IMG/VR virus record: IMGVR_UViG_3300032235_000808
Coordinates: 16,717 to 80,716 of that record
Source of the DNA: a virus
Reading direction: 5' to 3' (one strand)
DNA length: 64,000 bases
Positions 26,837-34,408 of this stretch are shown here, in pieces (the first letter of the stretch is position 1; each line of letters begins with the position of its first letter). The notes beneath the pieces are model-generated. The model saw only the letters and a list, made by a program, of their open reading frames with translations. It was not told the DNA's origin and searched no databases. A program made the translations under genes and the position numbers.

Positions 26837-27008
26837 GTCTTTTTATTTCATCTAAAATTTCCTTACGGAATGTTGCAATAAGTGATTTAACCTCTTGTGC
26901 ATTTTTTCTTGCCCTGATGGAAGCACTGTGATTTCCTTTCACAAAAACTTTCTTAGTATCTACCGATATCTTCTCAACCAGGTCCTTTATTTTTATTAAG
27001 GTTTCCAT
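26820..27008 (-). CDS. Histone H1-like (Hc1-type) small basic protein
   Basis: A 62-residue basic helical protein. The core KVFVKGNHSASIRARKNAQEV followed by KSLIATFRKEILDEIK closely follows the pattern of Bacteroidota Hc1-type histone H1-like proteins, where Gly-Asn-x-Ala-Ala-x-x-Arg-Ala-Arg-Lys-Ala is diagnostic. Such proteins are thought to bind and compact DNA. A phage copy might package or silence DNA, or mimic the host nucleoid protein. It uses a TAG stop. Confidence 0.7.
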   Translation of the reverse strand: METLIKIKDLVEKISVDTKKVFVKGNHSASIRARKNAQEVKSLIATFRKEILDEIKRHEGRD

Positions 27009-27046
27009 ATTATTTTGGTTTTTGATAGCAATATACGGAAAAATAT

Positions 27047-27502
27047 TTACTTTTTCAAGTTTTGTTCTAATAATTTGTAGATTTCTGTTAACATATCAAG
27101 TTCCGACCTTGACTTTTTGTATTTAAAATCGAATAACTTATAAAAGTATTCCGAAATTTTACTTGACTCATTATCTAATTGTACAAAATAATAAGCTTCT
27201 AAAAAGAAATTCCAAAAATATTGGTAATGTTGACCTCTTTCTTTAAAGAATATTTTTTCTTTATTAAAGTTTTCTATTGTTTTATCCCAACACCACGTGA
27301 AATGATTCTTTTGGTCTTCTTCTGTTTGGATTACATCATTACCTAAATAAGTTTCATCAATTAGAGAATGGAATGAATAAATAAAGTCGTAAAAGAGTTC
27401 AATTCTTTCACGACTTATATTATATGCTTTGTACCAAATATCAATTTGATTCTTGTAATTCTCCGAAGTAATAAACTCTAAATAACCTTCTCTATTTTCC
27501 AT
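27047..27502 (-). CDS. Conserved hypothetical protein rich in aromatic residues
   Basis: A 151-residue helical protein with many Tyr, Phe and Trp residues (QYFWNFFLEAYYFVQ; HFTWCWDKTIENF). No membrane segment is long enough to be convincing, and no metal or nucleotide motif is seen. The neighbours are the Hc1-like gene and the EF-hand/zinc-ribbon gene. The family is not recognised. Confidence 0.7.
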   Translation of the reverse strand: MENREGYLEFITSENYKNQIDIWYKAYNISRERIELFYDFIYSFHSLIDETYLGNDVIQTEEDQKNHFTWCWDKTIENFNKEKIFFKERGQHYQYFWNFFLEAYYFVQLDNESSKISEYFYKLFDFKYKKSRSELDMLTEIYKLLEQNLKK

Positions 27503-27551
27503 AATCCTACTTACTTACAATATAGGTATAAAAGAAAATAAAAAAAAGAAA

Positions 27552-28799
27552 TTACTGAGTTTTTTTGTTATACCCGTACATCTTTTTCATCTTTTCAATT
27601 TCCTCATTGATAAGATTTGTTTTTAATACTTCAGACTCATTAACCTCTTTTGTAGGTGCTGGGTCTTTTTCATACATTGGAGCCTTCTCTTGTTCTTTTT
27701 CTTTTTTATTTGCTCTGTCTGCTAATTTTTTTCCTGTGTCAGTTGGAATAACGTTTCCAGCGTCGTGTGAATTACCCATTGTAGAATCACCATCTAATGC
27801 TTTCTTTAATCTTGCTTTAAACTCTTCTGATGGTTCGCTATCATAATCTAAATCCAATAATGTACCACCTCTAAAGTTACTTACAAATTCATCTTCTTTT
27901 TCATCATTGTTAACCACAACCTTTTCTCCCTTTTTATTTGCTTCAGGGAATTCAGGATTACTTCCACCCGGTATTTCTAACTGACCTTTGATTTTTTTCT
28001 TTACATCATTTAAGTTAGCATCGTTTTCTTTACCACTTGCAGTACGTACTTTCTTTTGAGTTTCGATACCCGGTACCGCAGCTTCACTAACCATTTTACT
28101 AATTAATGCAACTAACTCAGATTCAGTTAAACGTAAAGTTTTCTTTTTAGATTCCATCATATTACCTGAACACTCTGAGCAAATTCCTTCCTCATTCATC
28201 ATACCACCACACTCATTACAAGTACCTGACATTTCATTCAAATCTTCTTCCATATAGTTACTACCACACTCATAACATTCTTCCTCTTCTTCTTTGGTAT
28301 CTTGTTTTTGACCTTTAAGGATTTTAAAATCTTGTGCGTCAATCTTACCATTATGGTTTTTATCTAATTTCTTTTGTCCTCCGATTAATTCTTCTTTAGT
28401 ATCTGCTTTATTACCATTAAGAATTTTAAAATCTTCACCATCAATTTTACCATTGTGATTCTTATCTAATTTTTTTTGACCACCTTTTAATTCTTCTTTC
28501 ATATCGTTGTTTTCTGTTTCTTCTAATTCTTCACCCATTTTATCTAATTTTTCAATCATATCACCATGAGATTCATAATTTGCTTTCTCAATGATAAATT
28601 GTTTTCCTGGGTGTTCTTTTGCCAATTTATCAACATGTTCTTCAGCTTCTTCTTGTGTGTCACAAGTAACAACAGGTTCACCTTCACATGTTACATGATA
28701 TTTTTCCATCATACCACCGGTAGATTCTTTAAGAATACTTTTCTTAATTTCATCAAAAACGATGCTTTCCATGATTGCGTTTAATTCTTCAACTTTCAT
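27552..28799 (-). CDS. EF-hand and zinc-ribbon protein, possible head/core protein
   Basis: A 415-residue acidic protein. Residues 112-123 and 146-157 are two near-identical EF-hand-like calcium loops (DKNHNGKID). Residues 175-210 hold three CxxC pairs (C175/C178, C194/C197, C207/C210) that look like a zinc ribbon. A TESELVALISKMVSEA segment at ~225-240 resembles short helices found in prohead core or head proteins of T4-like phages. The C-terminal 170 residues are polar and low-complexity. The duplicated calcium loops with flanking KEELKGGQKKL arose by internal duplication. It lies one base after the ParB-like gene. A scaffolding or virion role is inferred. Confidence 0.7.
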   Translation of the reverse strand: MKVEELNAIMESIVFDEIKKSILKESTGGMMEKYHVTCEGEPVVTCDTQEEAEEHVDKLAKEHPGKQFIIEKANYESHGDMIEKLDKMGEELEETENNDMKEELKGGQKKLDKNHNGKIDGEDFKILNGNKADTKEELIGGQKKLDKNHNGKIDAQDFKILKGQKQDTKEEEEECYECGSNYMEEDLNEMSGTCNECGGMMNEEGICSECSGNMMESKKKTLRLTESELVALISKMVSEAAVPGIETQKKVRTASGKENDANLNDVKKKIKGQLEIPGGSNPEFPEANKKGEKVVVNNDEKEDEFVSNFRGGTLLDLDYDSEPSEEFKARLKKALDGDSTMGNSHDAGNVIPTDTGKKLADRANKKEKEQEKAPMYEKDPAPTKEVNESEVLKTNLINEEIEKMKKMYGYNKKTQ

Positions 28800-28800
28800 A

Positions 28801-30123
28801 CTAAATAAATATCTGTTTTATTTCATTTAATACAATTTTTTGAATTTCATTTTTAGGAATACCCGTATTTTTTGAAACTTCATTAATTGCATCTTGTAAT
28901 TCTTTATCTTCTTTAATAAATTCTAATGCTCCGGTGTTACCTTGATTACAATACGGGAACTTTTTACACTTTTCCTTTATCTTAACAAAAACACCACCGG
29001 GTCCACCCCATTTAGGAAAATTTTTATCTTTAACCGCTCTACCTTTGTAGATACTATCAGGTCCATCAATCTTCAATGGGTCCTTACGTCCACCCTTTGG
29101 TGTTCTACCAAATGCTGGAACATCATATGCTCCTGACGACGACGCATCCATTGCTTCTTCAAGTTCTTCTTCGTTCTCATTTAAATTTGCATTATGTATT
29201 GTATGGATTTTTCTTTTTACCATACTACCAAATGCAGGACCTTCAAATGAACCAGATGAACTTGCATCTGTTTCGTCAATATCTTTTTTACCGGATTTTA
29301 ACCCTGACATTCTTGAAAATTCTTTTTCATTAAACTCCACATTTTCTTTGTGAAATTTATCTTTCATGTTCTTGAACACTTTTTTTCTGTTTTTGGTGTC
29401 TTCAATTTGTTTTAAAATTTCTGCAACACCTATAACCATATCATCATCATGTTCATGAGAATTTTTACCTTCTTCTATTTTGGATAGTTTACTGTAATAT
29501 TTTGGGTCTTCCCATAAATGGTCAAACGCAATTTCTTTTGCCTTATCTTTATCATCGGTATGTTCGGTTTCCACCTTCATTCCCATTTCAAGTTGTTTTT
29601 TTAATGACTTAACCATATCATCTATCTGATAATAGTTTTTTGCATTATGTTTTTTAGCAATTTGAATCAATGATTTATTGTCGGCTAATCCACCCTCTAA
29701 TTTGTTTGATTCGTTCATATTTTCTATTTTGGCAATAAACACTTTAGGACTTACACCAATTGCAGCTGCAGTACTTAATCTTGTGTTACCTGCTATTAAG
29801 ATATATCTATCCCCCAATTTTAATATTAAGGGTCTATTATATTCACCTTTCATAATAGCCTTTGCTAAAATTTTCGGACTGGTCTTATTATACATTTTGG
29901 CAATCTTCATTACCGCATTTGTATCACCTTTTTGGATTTCATTAGATTCGGTGTTCTCTAATTTACCCCATATATCATTTGTTAATGTTTCTTCTTTAGA
30001 ATTGTTGAAAGCATTAACCAATTGTTCTACACTAATTTTGATATTTTCATCACGACTCAAATCTTGAACAGCTCTTTGCAGTTCATCCATTTCACCTTCA
30101 ATATCGGGTCTTTTATTGTTCAT
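28801..30123 (-). CDS. ParB-like nuclease-fold protein with repeated C-terminal boxes
   Basis: A 440-residue protein. Residues ~65-135 form a ParB/Srx-type domain: RPLILKLGDRYILIAGNTRLSTAAAIG carries the Gly-Asn-Thr-Arg-Leu (111-116) nucleotide-binding motif. Residues ~165-215 (VETEHTDDKDKAKEIAFDHL) match the pattern of the phage DUF5661 module. Two copies of DASSSG..(E/D).PAFG, at ~285 and ~330, and a CNQGNTGALEF box at ~393 recall low-complexity tails in head-associated phage proteins. No full partition system (no ParA) is near. The role is uncertain; a virion protein with a reused ParB fold is as likely as DNA segregation. Confidence 0.72.
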   Translation of the reverse strand: MNNKRPDIEGEMDELQRAVQDLSRDENIKISVEQLVNAFNNSKEETLTNDIWGKLENTESNEIQKGDTNAVMKIAKMYNKTSPKILAKAIMKGEYNRPLILKLGDRYILIAGNTRLSTAAAIGVSPKVFIAKIENMNESNKLEGGLADNKSLIQIAKKHNAKNYYQIDDMVKSLKKQLEMGMKVETEHTDDKDKAKEIAFDHLWEDPKYYSKLSKIEEGKNSHEHDDDMVIGVAEILKQIEDTKNRKKVFKNMKDKFHKENVEFNEKEFSRMSGLKSGKKDIDETDASSSGSFEGPAFGSMVKRKIHTIHNANLNENEEELEEAMDASSSGAYDVPAFGRTPKGGRKDPLKIDGPDSIYKGRAVKDKNFPKWGGPGGVFVKIKEKCKKFPYCNQGNTGALEFIKEDKELQDAINEVSKNTGIPKNEIQKIVLNEIKQIFI

Positions 30124-30362
30124 TATTTAACATTCTTTAATGCACCCTCCCAAAAAGATTTACGTTGCCATAATGTTTTGAACAATTCAACAACAACCTT
30201 AGTAGATAAATCAATTATTTTATCGTCAATATTTTTTGTACCCAATTCTTTTTGAACCATTTTAATTACTTGGCTATGTGCTTGAGTAGTATCCAAGAAA
30301 TCTTTAATTTCTTTTCTGGTGATTCTTTCGATTTCTCTTTTATCTTCGTTACTAAGTGCCAT
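30123..30362 (-). CDS. Small conserved phage protein, helical
   Basis: A 79-residue all-helical protein (MALSNEDKREIERITRKEIKDFL ... VVVELFKTLWQRKSFWEGALKNVK). Its stop overlaps the ATG of the ParB-like gene by one base and its ATG lies one base after the preceding gene, so it is translationally linked to both. Similar short proteins accompany structural genes in large phages (recollection). Function is unknown. Confidence 0.7.
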   Translation of the reverse strand: MALSNEDKREIERITRKEIKDFLDTTQAHSQVIKMVQKELGTKNIDDKIIDLSTKVVVELFKTLWQRKSFWEGALKNVK

Positions 30363-30363
30363 T

Positions 30364-30873
30364 TTAGTTATTATTTCTTTGACTAATTATTGGTTCCATT
30401 GAACTTTTAAACACTTCGTTAAACTTAGCTAACTTCTCTAACGTGTTTGCAACGTTTTGTTCTAATTTTAACATATCCGCAATAACATATACACCACCAT
30501 CTTTACCGGCAATAAAAACAAATTTCATATCTTCATCCGTTAATTTACCATCTAATCTAATTTGGTCGGGAAATATAGAAAATCCAGGTTCGAAGTTTAC
30601 TATTTGTGAAACTTGTTGTTTGAAATTATCAATGATACCTGAAATTTCTTTCTTTTGTTCATCCATTAATTTCATATCGGCATCATCTTGTGAATTCATT
30701 TTAACGTCAACATCATTCACAACAAGAATATCATCTTTCATGCTTTGTTGTGGTTGAGGCTCATCTTGTGCCATTTCAACTTGTTCTCTTAAAATTTTAT
30801 TCGAAGCGGTTGATTCATTGAGTTTCCTCATCATGTTCAACATTTTCTTATCAAAGTCGTAACTATTTTTCAT
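30364..30873 (-). CDS. Hypothetical coiled-coil protein
   Basis: A 169-residue protein. The N-terminal 60 residues are helical and Gln-rich (QVEMAQDEPQPQQSMKDDILVVNDVD). A second helix, DDADMKLMDEQKKEISGIIDNFKQQVSQIVNF, precedes a small alpha/beta domain with the strand FVFIAGKDGGVYVIADML. No catalytic motif is seen. It follows the amidase-fold gene by one base. A structural or chaperone role is possible. Confidence 0.7.
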   Translation of the reverse strand: MKNSYDFDKKMLNMMRKLNESTASNKILREQVEMAQDEPQPQQSMKDDILVVNDVDVKMNSQDDADMKLMDEQKKEISGIIDNFKQQVSQIVNFEPGFSIFPDQIRLDGKLTDEDMKFVFIAGKDGGVYVIADMLKLEQNVANTLEKLAKFNEVFKSSMEPIISQRNNN

Positions 30874-30874
30874 T

Positions 30875-31480
30875 TTATCTTGGATTGCTAAAGAATACCC
30901 TAAAATTAAAAGAAGGGTTTATATCAGTATAAATACTTTCAAAATTAGATTTGCATACAATTCCGTTGAAATTAGATGCTTTTTCTAAGTATCCTTGTGA
31001 TGGTACCGTTTGTTTATATATGTCATGTTTTTCACATAACATCTCACAGAGTTCTGCAAGTGAATTTAATTGTGTTTCACCGTACTTATCCCAAAAATAA
31101 TAGTTTCTCCAATTACGTATATGTGGTTCGGACCTATATGGGTCTCCAATCCAATTATGTAATATACCGGTGATTGTGTTTTTATTTAACCAACCCAAAT
31201 TTTCAATGGCAATTTTTATTTGCTTTCTATCAACCTTAGGGTCGTCAAATGTATTTGAACTGTAGTCGGTGTCGTATAGTTGATAAACCATACCTAGCTT
31301 AGAAACAACAAAATGGGGTACGTCTTCGTACTTCCCATTTTTGCGATACTTTATCTTGTTAATAAAATCATCTACACGTCTTCGTGTATCATAAAGTAAA
31401 ATCTGAGTTTTTTTAGATTTTCTTTTATGTATGTTAAGTTGTTTGGTATCTAATGTTTCGACATTAAAGATTTCTAACAT
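30875..31480 (-). CDS. Amidase-fold protein lacking catalytic histidines
   Basis: A 201-residue protein starting at the ATG at 31480; a TTG seven codons upstream is less likely. The order of motifs is that of N-acetylmuramoyl-L-alanine amidase (Amidase_2) domains: a strand ILLYDT where the family has a His-His-Thr, PHFVVSKLGMVYQLYD, a TGILHNWIG strand, a GETQLNSLAELCEML helix and a final NFNGIVCKSNFESIYTDINPSF. The first zinc His is replaced by Tyr30 and the last (usually Ser-His) by Lys177. The fold seems kept while peptidoglycan hydrolysis is probably lost, so it may bind cell wall or serve structurally. Confidence 0.62.
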   Translation of the reverse strand: MLEIFNVETLDTKQLNIHKRKSKKTQILLYDTRRRVDDFINKIKYRKNGKYEDVPHFVVSKLGMVYQLYDTDYSSNTFDDPKVDRKQIKIAIENLGWLNKNTITGILHNWIGDPYRSEPHIRNWRNYYFWDKYGETQLNSLAELCEMLCEKHDIYKQTVPSQGYLEKASNFNGIVCKSNFESIYTDINPSFNFRVFFSNPR

Positions 31481-31484
31481 TTTA

Positions 31485-31599
31485 TCATTTTTTATCGTCA
31501 ACTTCCCAATATATGTTCTTATATCCTGCTGAATTTGACGTTTCCTCCCGGTGGTTTTCTATTATTTCTTCGGATGGTTCTGTTATTTTTTTTTTTCGT
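31485..31599 (-). other. Candidate -1 recoding site and 33-codon extension
   Basis: The last codons of the upstream membrane-protein gene sit on an uninterrupted run of 11 A residues (minus strand, 31596-31586) directly followed by the TAA stop. In the -1 frame the stop is avoided and reading continues for 33 coding-looking codons (ITEPSEEIIENHREE ... YKNIYWEVDDKK) to a TGA at 31485-31487, four bases before the next ATG. A AAA AAA is a canonical slippery heptamer; RNA polymerase slippage or an assembly error in the homopolymer would give the same result. Confidence 0.55.
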
Positions 31600-32842
31600 C
31601 AATTGCTTCATCAACAATATCTAACATTTTATCTAATTCTTTGGAGTCCGTTTGATAAATTGGTTCATCATCTTTATCAATTGGGTCGACACCCACATCC
31701 CAAGCTTCATCAACTTCAGGTATCTCATCTTCATCCATCGAATACATTTGTTCTATTTTTTCATTCTCTATTTTTTCTAAAAGTTCAATAGCATTTAAAT
31801 AAGGTTCGGGTGAAGATTCTTCTAACGCCTCTAATCTTTCGATTTCATTGAATTCGGCAATTGCTTGGTCAATTTCTTCGTCAGTAAAATTTAATTCAAT
31901 GTCATCATTAAAAACATCAACAGTCTTAGATTCTTCTAAAATTTTTTCTTCATATATCTCCTCTTCGTCCTCATCATCGACTTCAATATCTTTCAATCTA
32001 TATTCACTGTTTGCTAATGCTCCAACAGGGTCCTCACTATTATCCTCATATCCACGTATTTCATTTTGAATTTCTCCAATTTTTTTCATACGTTCGGCAA
32101 TTCTTTTGAATTCAATTTTTTGTGCTCGTTCTAATATTTCTTCATCACTTAAAGTTTCTTCATCTTTTAATGATGCTTTTTGAATTTTTTCATATTCATC
32201 ATGTGCATTTACTAAAGCCTCATTTGGTTTTGGTGGATTTAATAAATGTTTTTCCAATATCGCTAAATCTTCTTCAGAAAATCTAACTCTTGAAATCTCT
32301 CCTATTAAATCAGATGCATCTATTTTTGTTGGTTCTTCTTCCTCTTTTTTATCGTCAACAATAACTTCAACTTGTCTTTCCGTCTCACTGAATTTTACTA
32401 ACATATGAAGGAATGATAATGATATTAGTGGTAACATACCACCTGAGAAGAACGCCAGAAATCGTTTGTGTCCTATGAAGTCCGTAGGCTCAACTCCTGT
32501 TATCTCTAACAATGGTGATACGAGCTCAACCCAAGATTTAAACGAACTGGCGGTTACATCAATGAATGAATAGGCAAAGAATATATTACCGATAAATTGT
32601 ATTAATGTAACAATACCAAATGGAAAATAAATTTTCTTTCCCATATTTGCAGAAATTGCCGCAAGTGCTGATAACGCAGCAATCTCAATACCTACCGATA
32701 GATAGATTGCCCACGTAAAAGGATTTGATATTCCATACCATTGGGTTACGTGTGATATTGAAACCACTGCTACCGTAATGATAGGTATTAAAAACGCTAA
32801 TATAATTATCGTTTTGTAATTGTTATGAAACCAAACTTTCAT
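31583..32842 (-). CDS. Four-helix membrane protein with long acidic cytoplasmic domain
   Basis: A 419-residue protein as read (452 if the frame continues through the 11-A run). Residues ~8-145 hold about four transmembrane segments (TIIILAFLIPIITVAVVSI; AIYLSVGIEIAALSALAAI; FGIVTLIQFIGNIFFAYSF; FLAFFSGGMLPLISLSFLHM). The remaining ~270 residues are strongly acidic and coiled-coil (FSEEDLAILEKHLLNPPKPNE ...). No known family is recognised. It could organise phage proteins at the inner membrane. Its ATG overlaps the stop of the small membrane protein gene upstream. Confidence 0.8.
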   Translation of the reverse strand: MKVWFHNNYKTIIILAFLIPIITVAVVSISHVTQWYGISNPFTWAIYLSVGIEIAALSALAAISANMGKKIYFPFGIVTLIQFIGNIFFAYSFIDVTASSFKSWVELVSPLLEITGVEPTDFIGHKRFLAFFSGGMLPLISLSFLHMLVKFSETERQVEVIVDDKKEEEEPTKIDASDLIGEISRVRFSEEDLAILEKHLLNPPKPNEALVNAHDEYEKIQKASLKDEETLSDEEILERAQKIEFKRIAERMKKIGEIQNEIRGYEDNSEDPVGALANSEYRLKDIEVDDEDEEEIYEEKILEESKTVDVFNDDIELNFTDEEIDQAIAEFNEIERLEALEESSPEPYLNAIELLEKIENEKIEQMYSMDEDEIPEVDEAWDVGVDPIDKDDEPIYQTDSKELDKMLDIVDEAIDEKKK

Positions 32843-33108
32843 TATTTGTTAGATTCTAATTTTTTTATTTCTTCGTCAATCTGTGTTTGTCTTTGAACAT
32901 CTAAAATTTTTCTATCAGATGCTTGGATTGAACGTTTCTCGGATTTTAATCCTTCGATTTGCATTTGTTTATTTAAACGGCCTTCTAATTCGGTCATTTC
33001 TTTTCTAACCTTAGTTATTTCTCTTGTGTCACCACAACTTTTTAAAAAACCTAATAATGATATCACTAATACAATCATAGTGAATTTTTCTTCGATAAAT
33101 TTTTTCAT
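32842..33108 (-). CDS. Small N-terminally anchored coiled-coil protein
   Basis: An 88-residue protein. Residues ~9-25 (FTMIVLVISLLGFLKSC) are a membrane anchor ending in a cysteine but not a good lipobox. The rest is a charged coiled coil (ITKVRKEMTELEGRLNKQMQIEGLKSEKRS). The design, an inner-membrane helix with a periplasmic coiled coil, is that of Rz-type i-spanins, but no partner lipoprotein overlaps it, so a spanin role is only a possibility. It is coupled by TAATG to the four-helix membrane protein gene. Confidence 0.7.
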   Translation of the reverse strand: MKKFIEEKFTMIVLVISLLGFLKSCGDTREITKVRKEMTELEGRLNKQMQIEGLKSEKRSIQASDRKILDVQRQTQIDEEIKKLESNK

Positions 33109-33110
33109 GT

Positions 33111-33920
33111 CTATAAATAGTTTAATAGATTGAAACTCTCGTTTCTTAATTTCTTTATTGCCTTGTCTCTCAACTGTCTAATACGCTCTTTGGTACATCC
33201 AAACTCGTCACCTAAGTCGTCTAAGTTACATTCAATACCGTTTAATCCGTAATATTTCTCGATAATAACTTTTTCTCTATCATCAAGTACGTTTAACATT
33301 TGAGCCACACGTTTTTTAATTTCTTCAGGAGTATTGAATATTTCTTCGGGATTCCCTGCGTCCTTGTTTGGTATTAAATCAATCAATTGGTCGCCATCTT
33401 CATTGATTTCCTTAAACAATCCAACACAATATGGTAATGTAGTTGTATTGTCATTATTATTATCAATGTGGAACTTATCAATTTTATTTGTTTCGTTCTT
33501 CTTATTCTTTTGAGCCTCTTGAACTAAGTTAGATGGTAGTCTAATTGTTCTTGCATTATCATTTAATGAAGCCATGATAGCTTGTTTAACCCACCACACC
33601 GCATATGATATGAATTTTAAACCACTCTTAGGGTCGAAACGTTCTGTTGCTTTGATTAATCCGATATTACCTTCTGATATTAAATCTAACAAGTCTAAAC
33701 CCTGTCCTTGATACATTTTGGCAACAGAAATAACAAATCTTAGGTTACCTAATACAAGTTCTTCTAATAATTTATCCTTTTCTTTCTTGGTTGTGTTAGA
33801 ATCAAGTAACGATTTGAATATTTCGTCTTGTCTTTGATGACTTACGATAGGTATTTTACGAATGTCTTTTATATACTGATTTATTTCATCTGTACTGATA
33901 AGAACGGCAGGTTTTCTCAT
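33111..33920 (-). CDS. RNA polymerase sigma-70 family factor
   Basis: A 269-residue sigma factor. Region 1.2/2 spans residues ~10-128, with the core-binding LVLGNLRFVISVAKMYQGQG and the -10-recognising FISYAVWWVKQAIM. Region 3 appears partly replaced by an Asn-rich linker at ~135-165. Region 4 (~203-265) has the -35 helix-turn-helix LDDLGDEFGCTKERIRQLRDKAIKKLR. The size and composition match short RpoD-type factors of Bacteroidota. It is probably a phage factor directing host polymerase to phage promoters, perhaps for late genes. It uses a TAG stop. Confidence 0.95.
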   Translation of the reverse strand: MRKPAVLISTDEINQYIKDIRKIPIVSHQRQDEIFKSLLDSNTTKKEKDKLLEELVLGNLRFVISVAKMYQGQGLDLLDLISEGNIGLIKATERFDPKSGLKFISYAVWWVKQAIMASLNDNARTIRLPSNLVQEAQKNKKNETNKIDKFHIDNNNDNTTTLPYCVGLFKEINEDGDQLIDLIPNKDAGNPEEIFNTPEEIKKRVAQMLNVLDDREKVIIEKYYGLNGIECNLDDLGDEFGCTKERIRQLRDKAIKKLRNESFNLLNYL

Positions 33921-33960
33921 AAATTTATGGTATTATATTATACAATATAACTAAAAAGTC

Positions 33961-34404
33961 TTAGTTTTCAAAATTATCTAAGAACTTTTTTTCTTCGGAG
34001 GTAAGACTATCCATTCCGGTCTTTTCAATCTTTTCCAATAAATCATCTAATTCGAACACTTGTGATGATTCGGGTTTTGCGTACTCTAAATTCATAAACT
34101 TTGCGTTAGACGGCTTGTAAATGAAATCTTTTATTTGTTGTGGAACATGTGCACTAACTAAATTACTTCTGTCAAATATAAAATAAAACCTAACACTATC
34201 ATTTTTTAGAACATCAAACATATCTTTAGATAACTTTTGTAATTCACTATCTGAATCAAATATTACTATAATATTTTGAGAATTTTCAATCACGTATCTA
34301 ACAGATTTAACACAATCCATTTCACCAATGACATCCATGCAAAAATATTCTATATCTTCGTGGTCTTCAAACATCCCGAAAATAAATAAAATAAAGGTAT
34401 TCAT
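33961..34404 (-). CDS. Hypothetical protein with rhomboid-associated C-terminal tail
   Basis: A 147-residue protein. The first ~110 residues are alpha/beta (TFILFIFGMFEDHEDIEYF; SVRFYFIFDRSNLVSAHVPQQ). The C-terminal ~28 residues, DDLLEKIEKTGMDSLTSEEKKFLDNF, closely match the short tail (DUF6576-like) found after rhomboid proteases in Bacteroidota, where it is thought to be an interaction tag. This supports a Bacteroidota host or gene flow from it. Function is otherwise unknown. Confidence 0.7.
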   Translation of the reverse strand: MNTFILFIFGMFEDHEDIEYFCMDVIGEMDCVKSVRYVIENSQNIIVIFDSDSELQKLSKDMFDVLKNDSVRFYFIFDRSNLVSAHVPQQIKDFIYKPSNAKFMNLEYAKPESSQVFELDDLLEKIEKTGMDSLTSEEKKFLDNFEN

Positions 34405-34408
34405 AAAA

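Noticed and set aside
28801-30123. A plasmid-type ParA/ParB partition locus
   Set aside because: Only a ParB-like fold is present; there is no ParA ATPase or centromere-like repeat cluster, and the rest of the protein looks virion-like.
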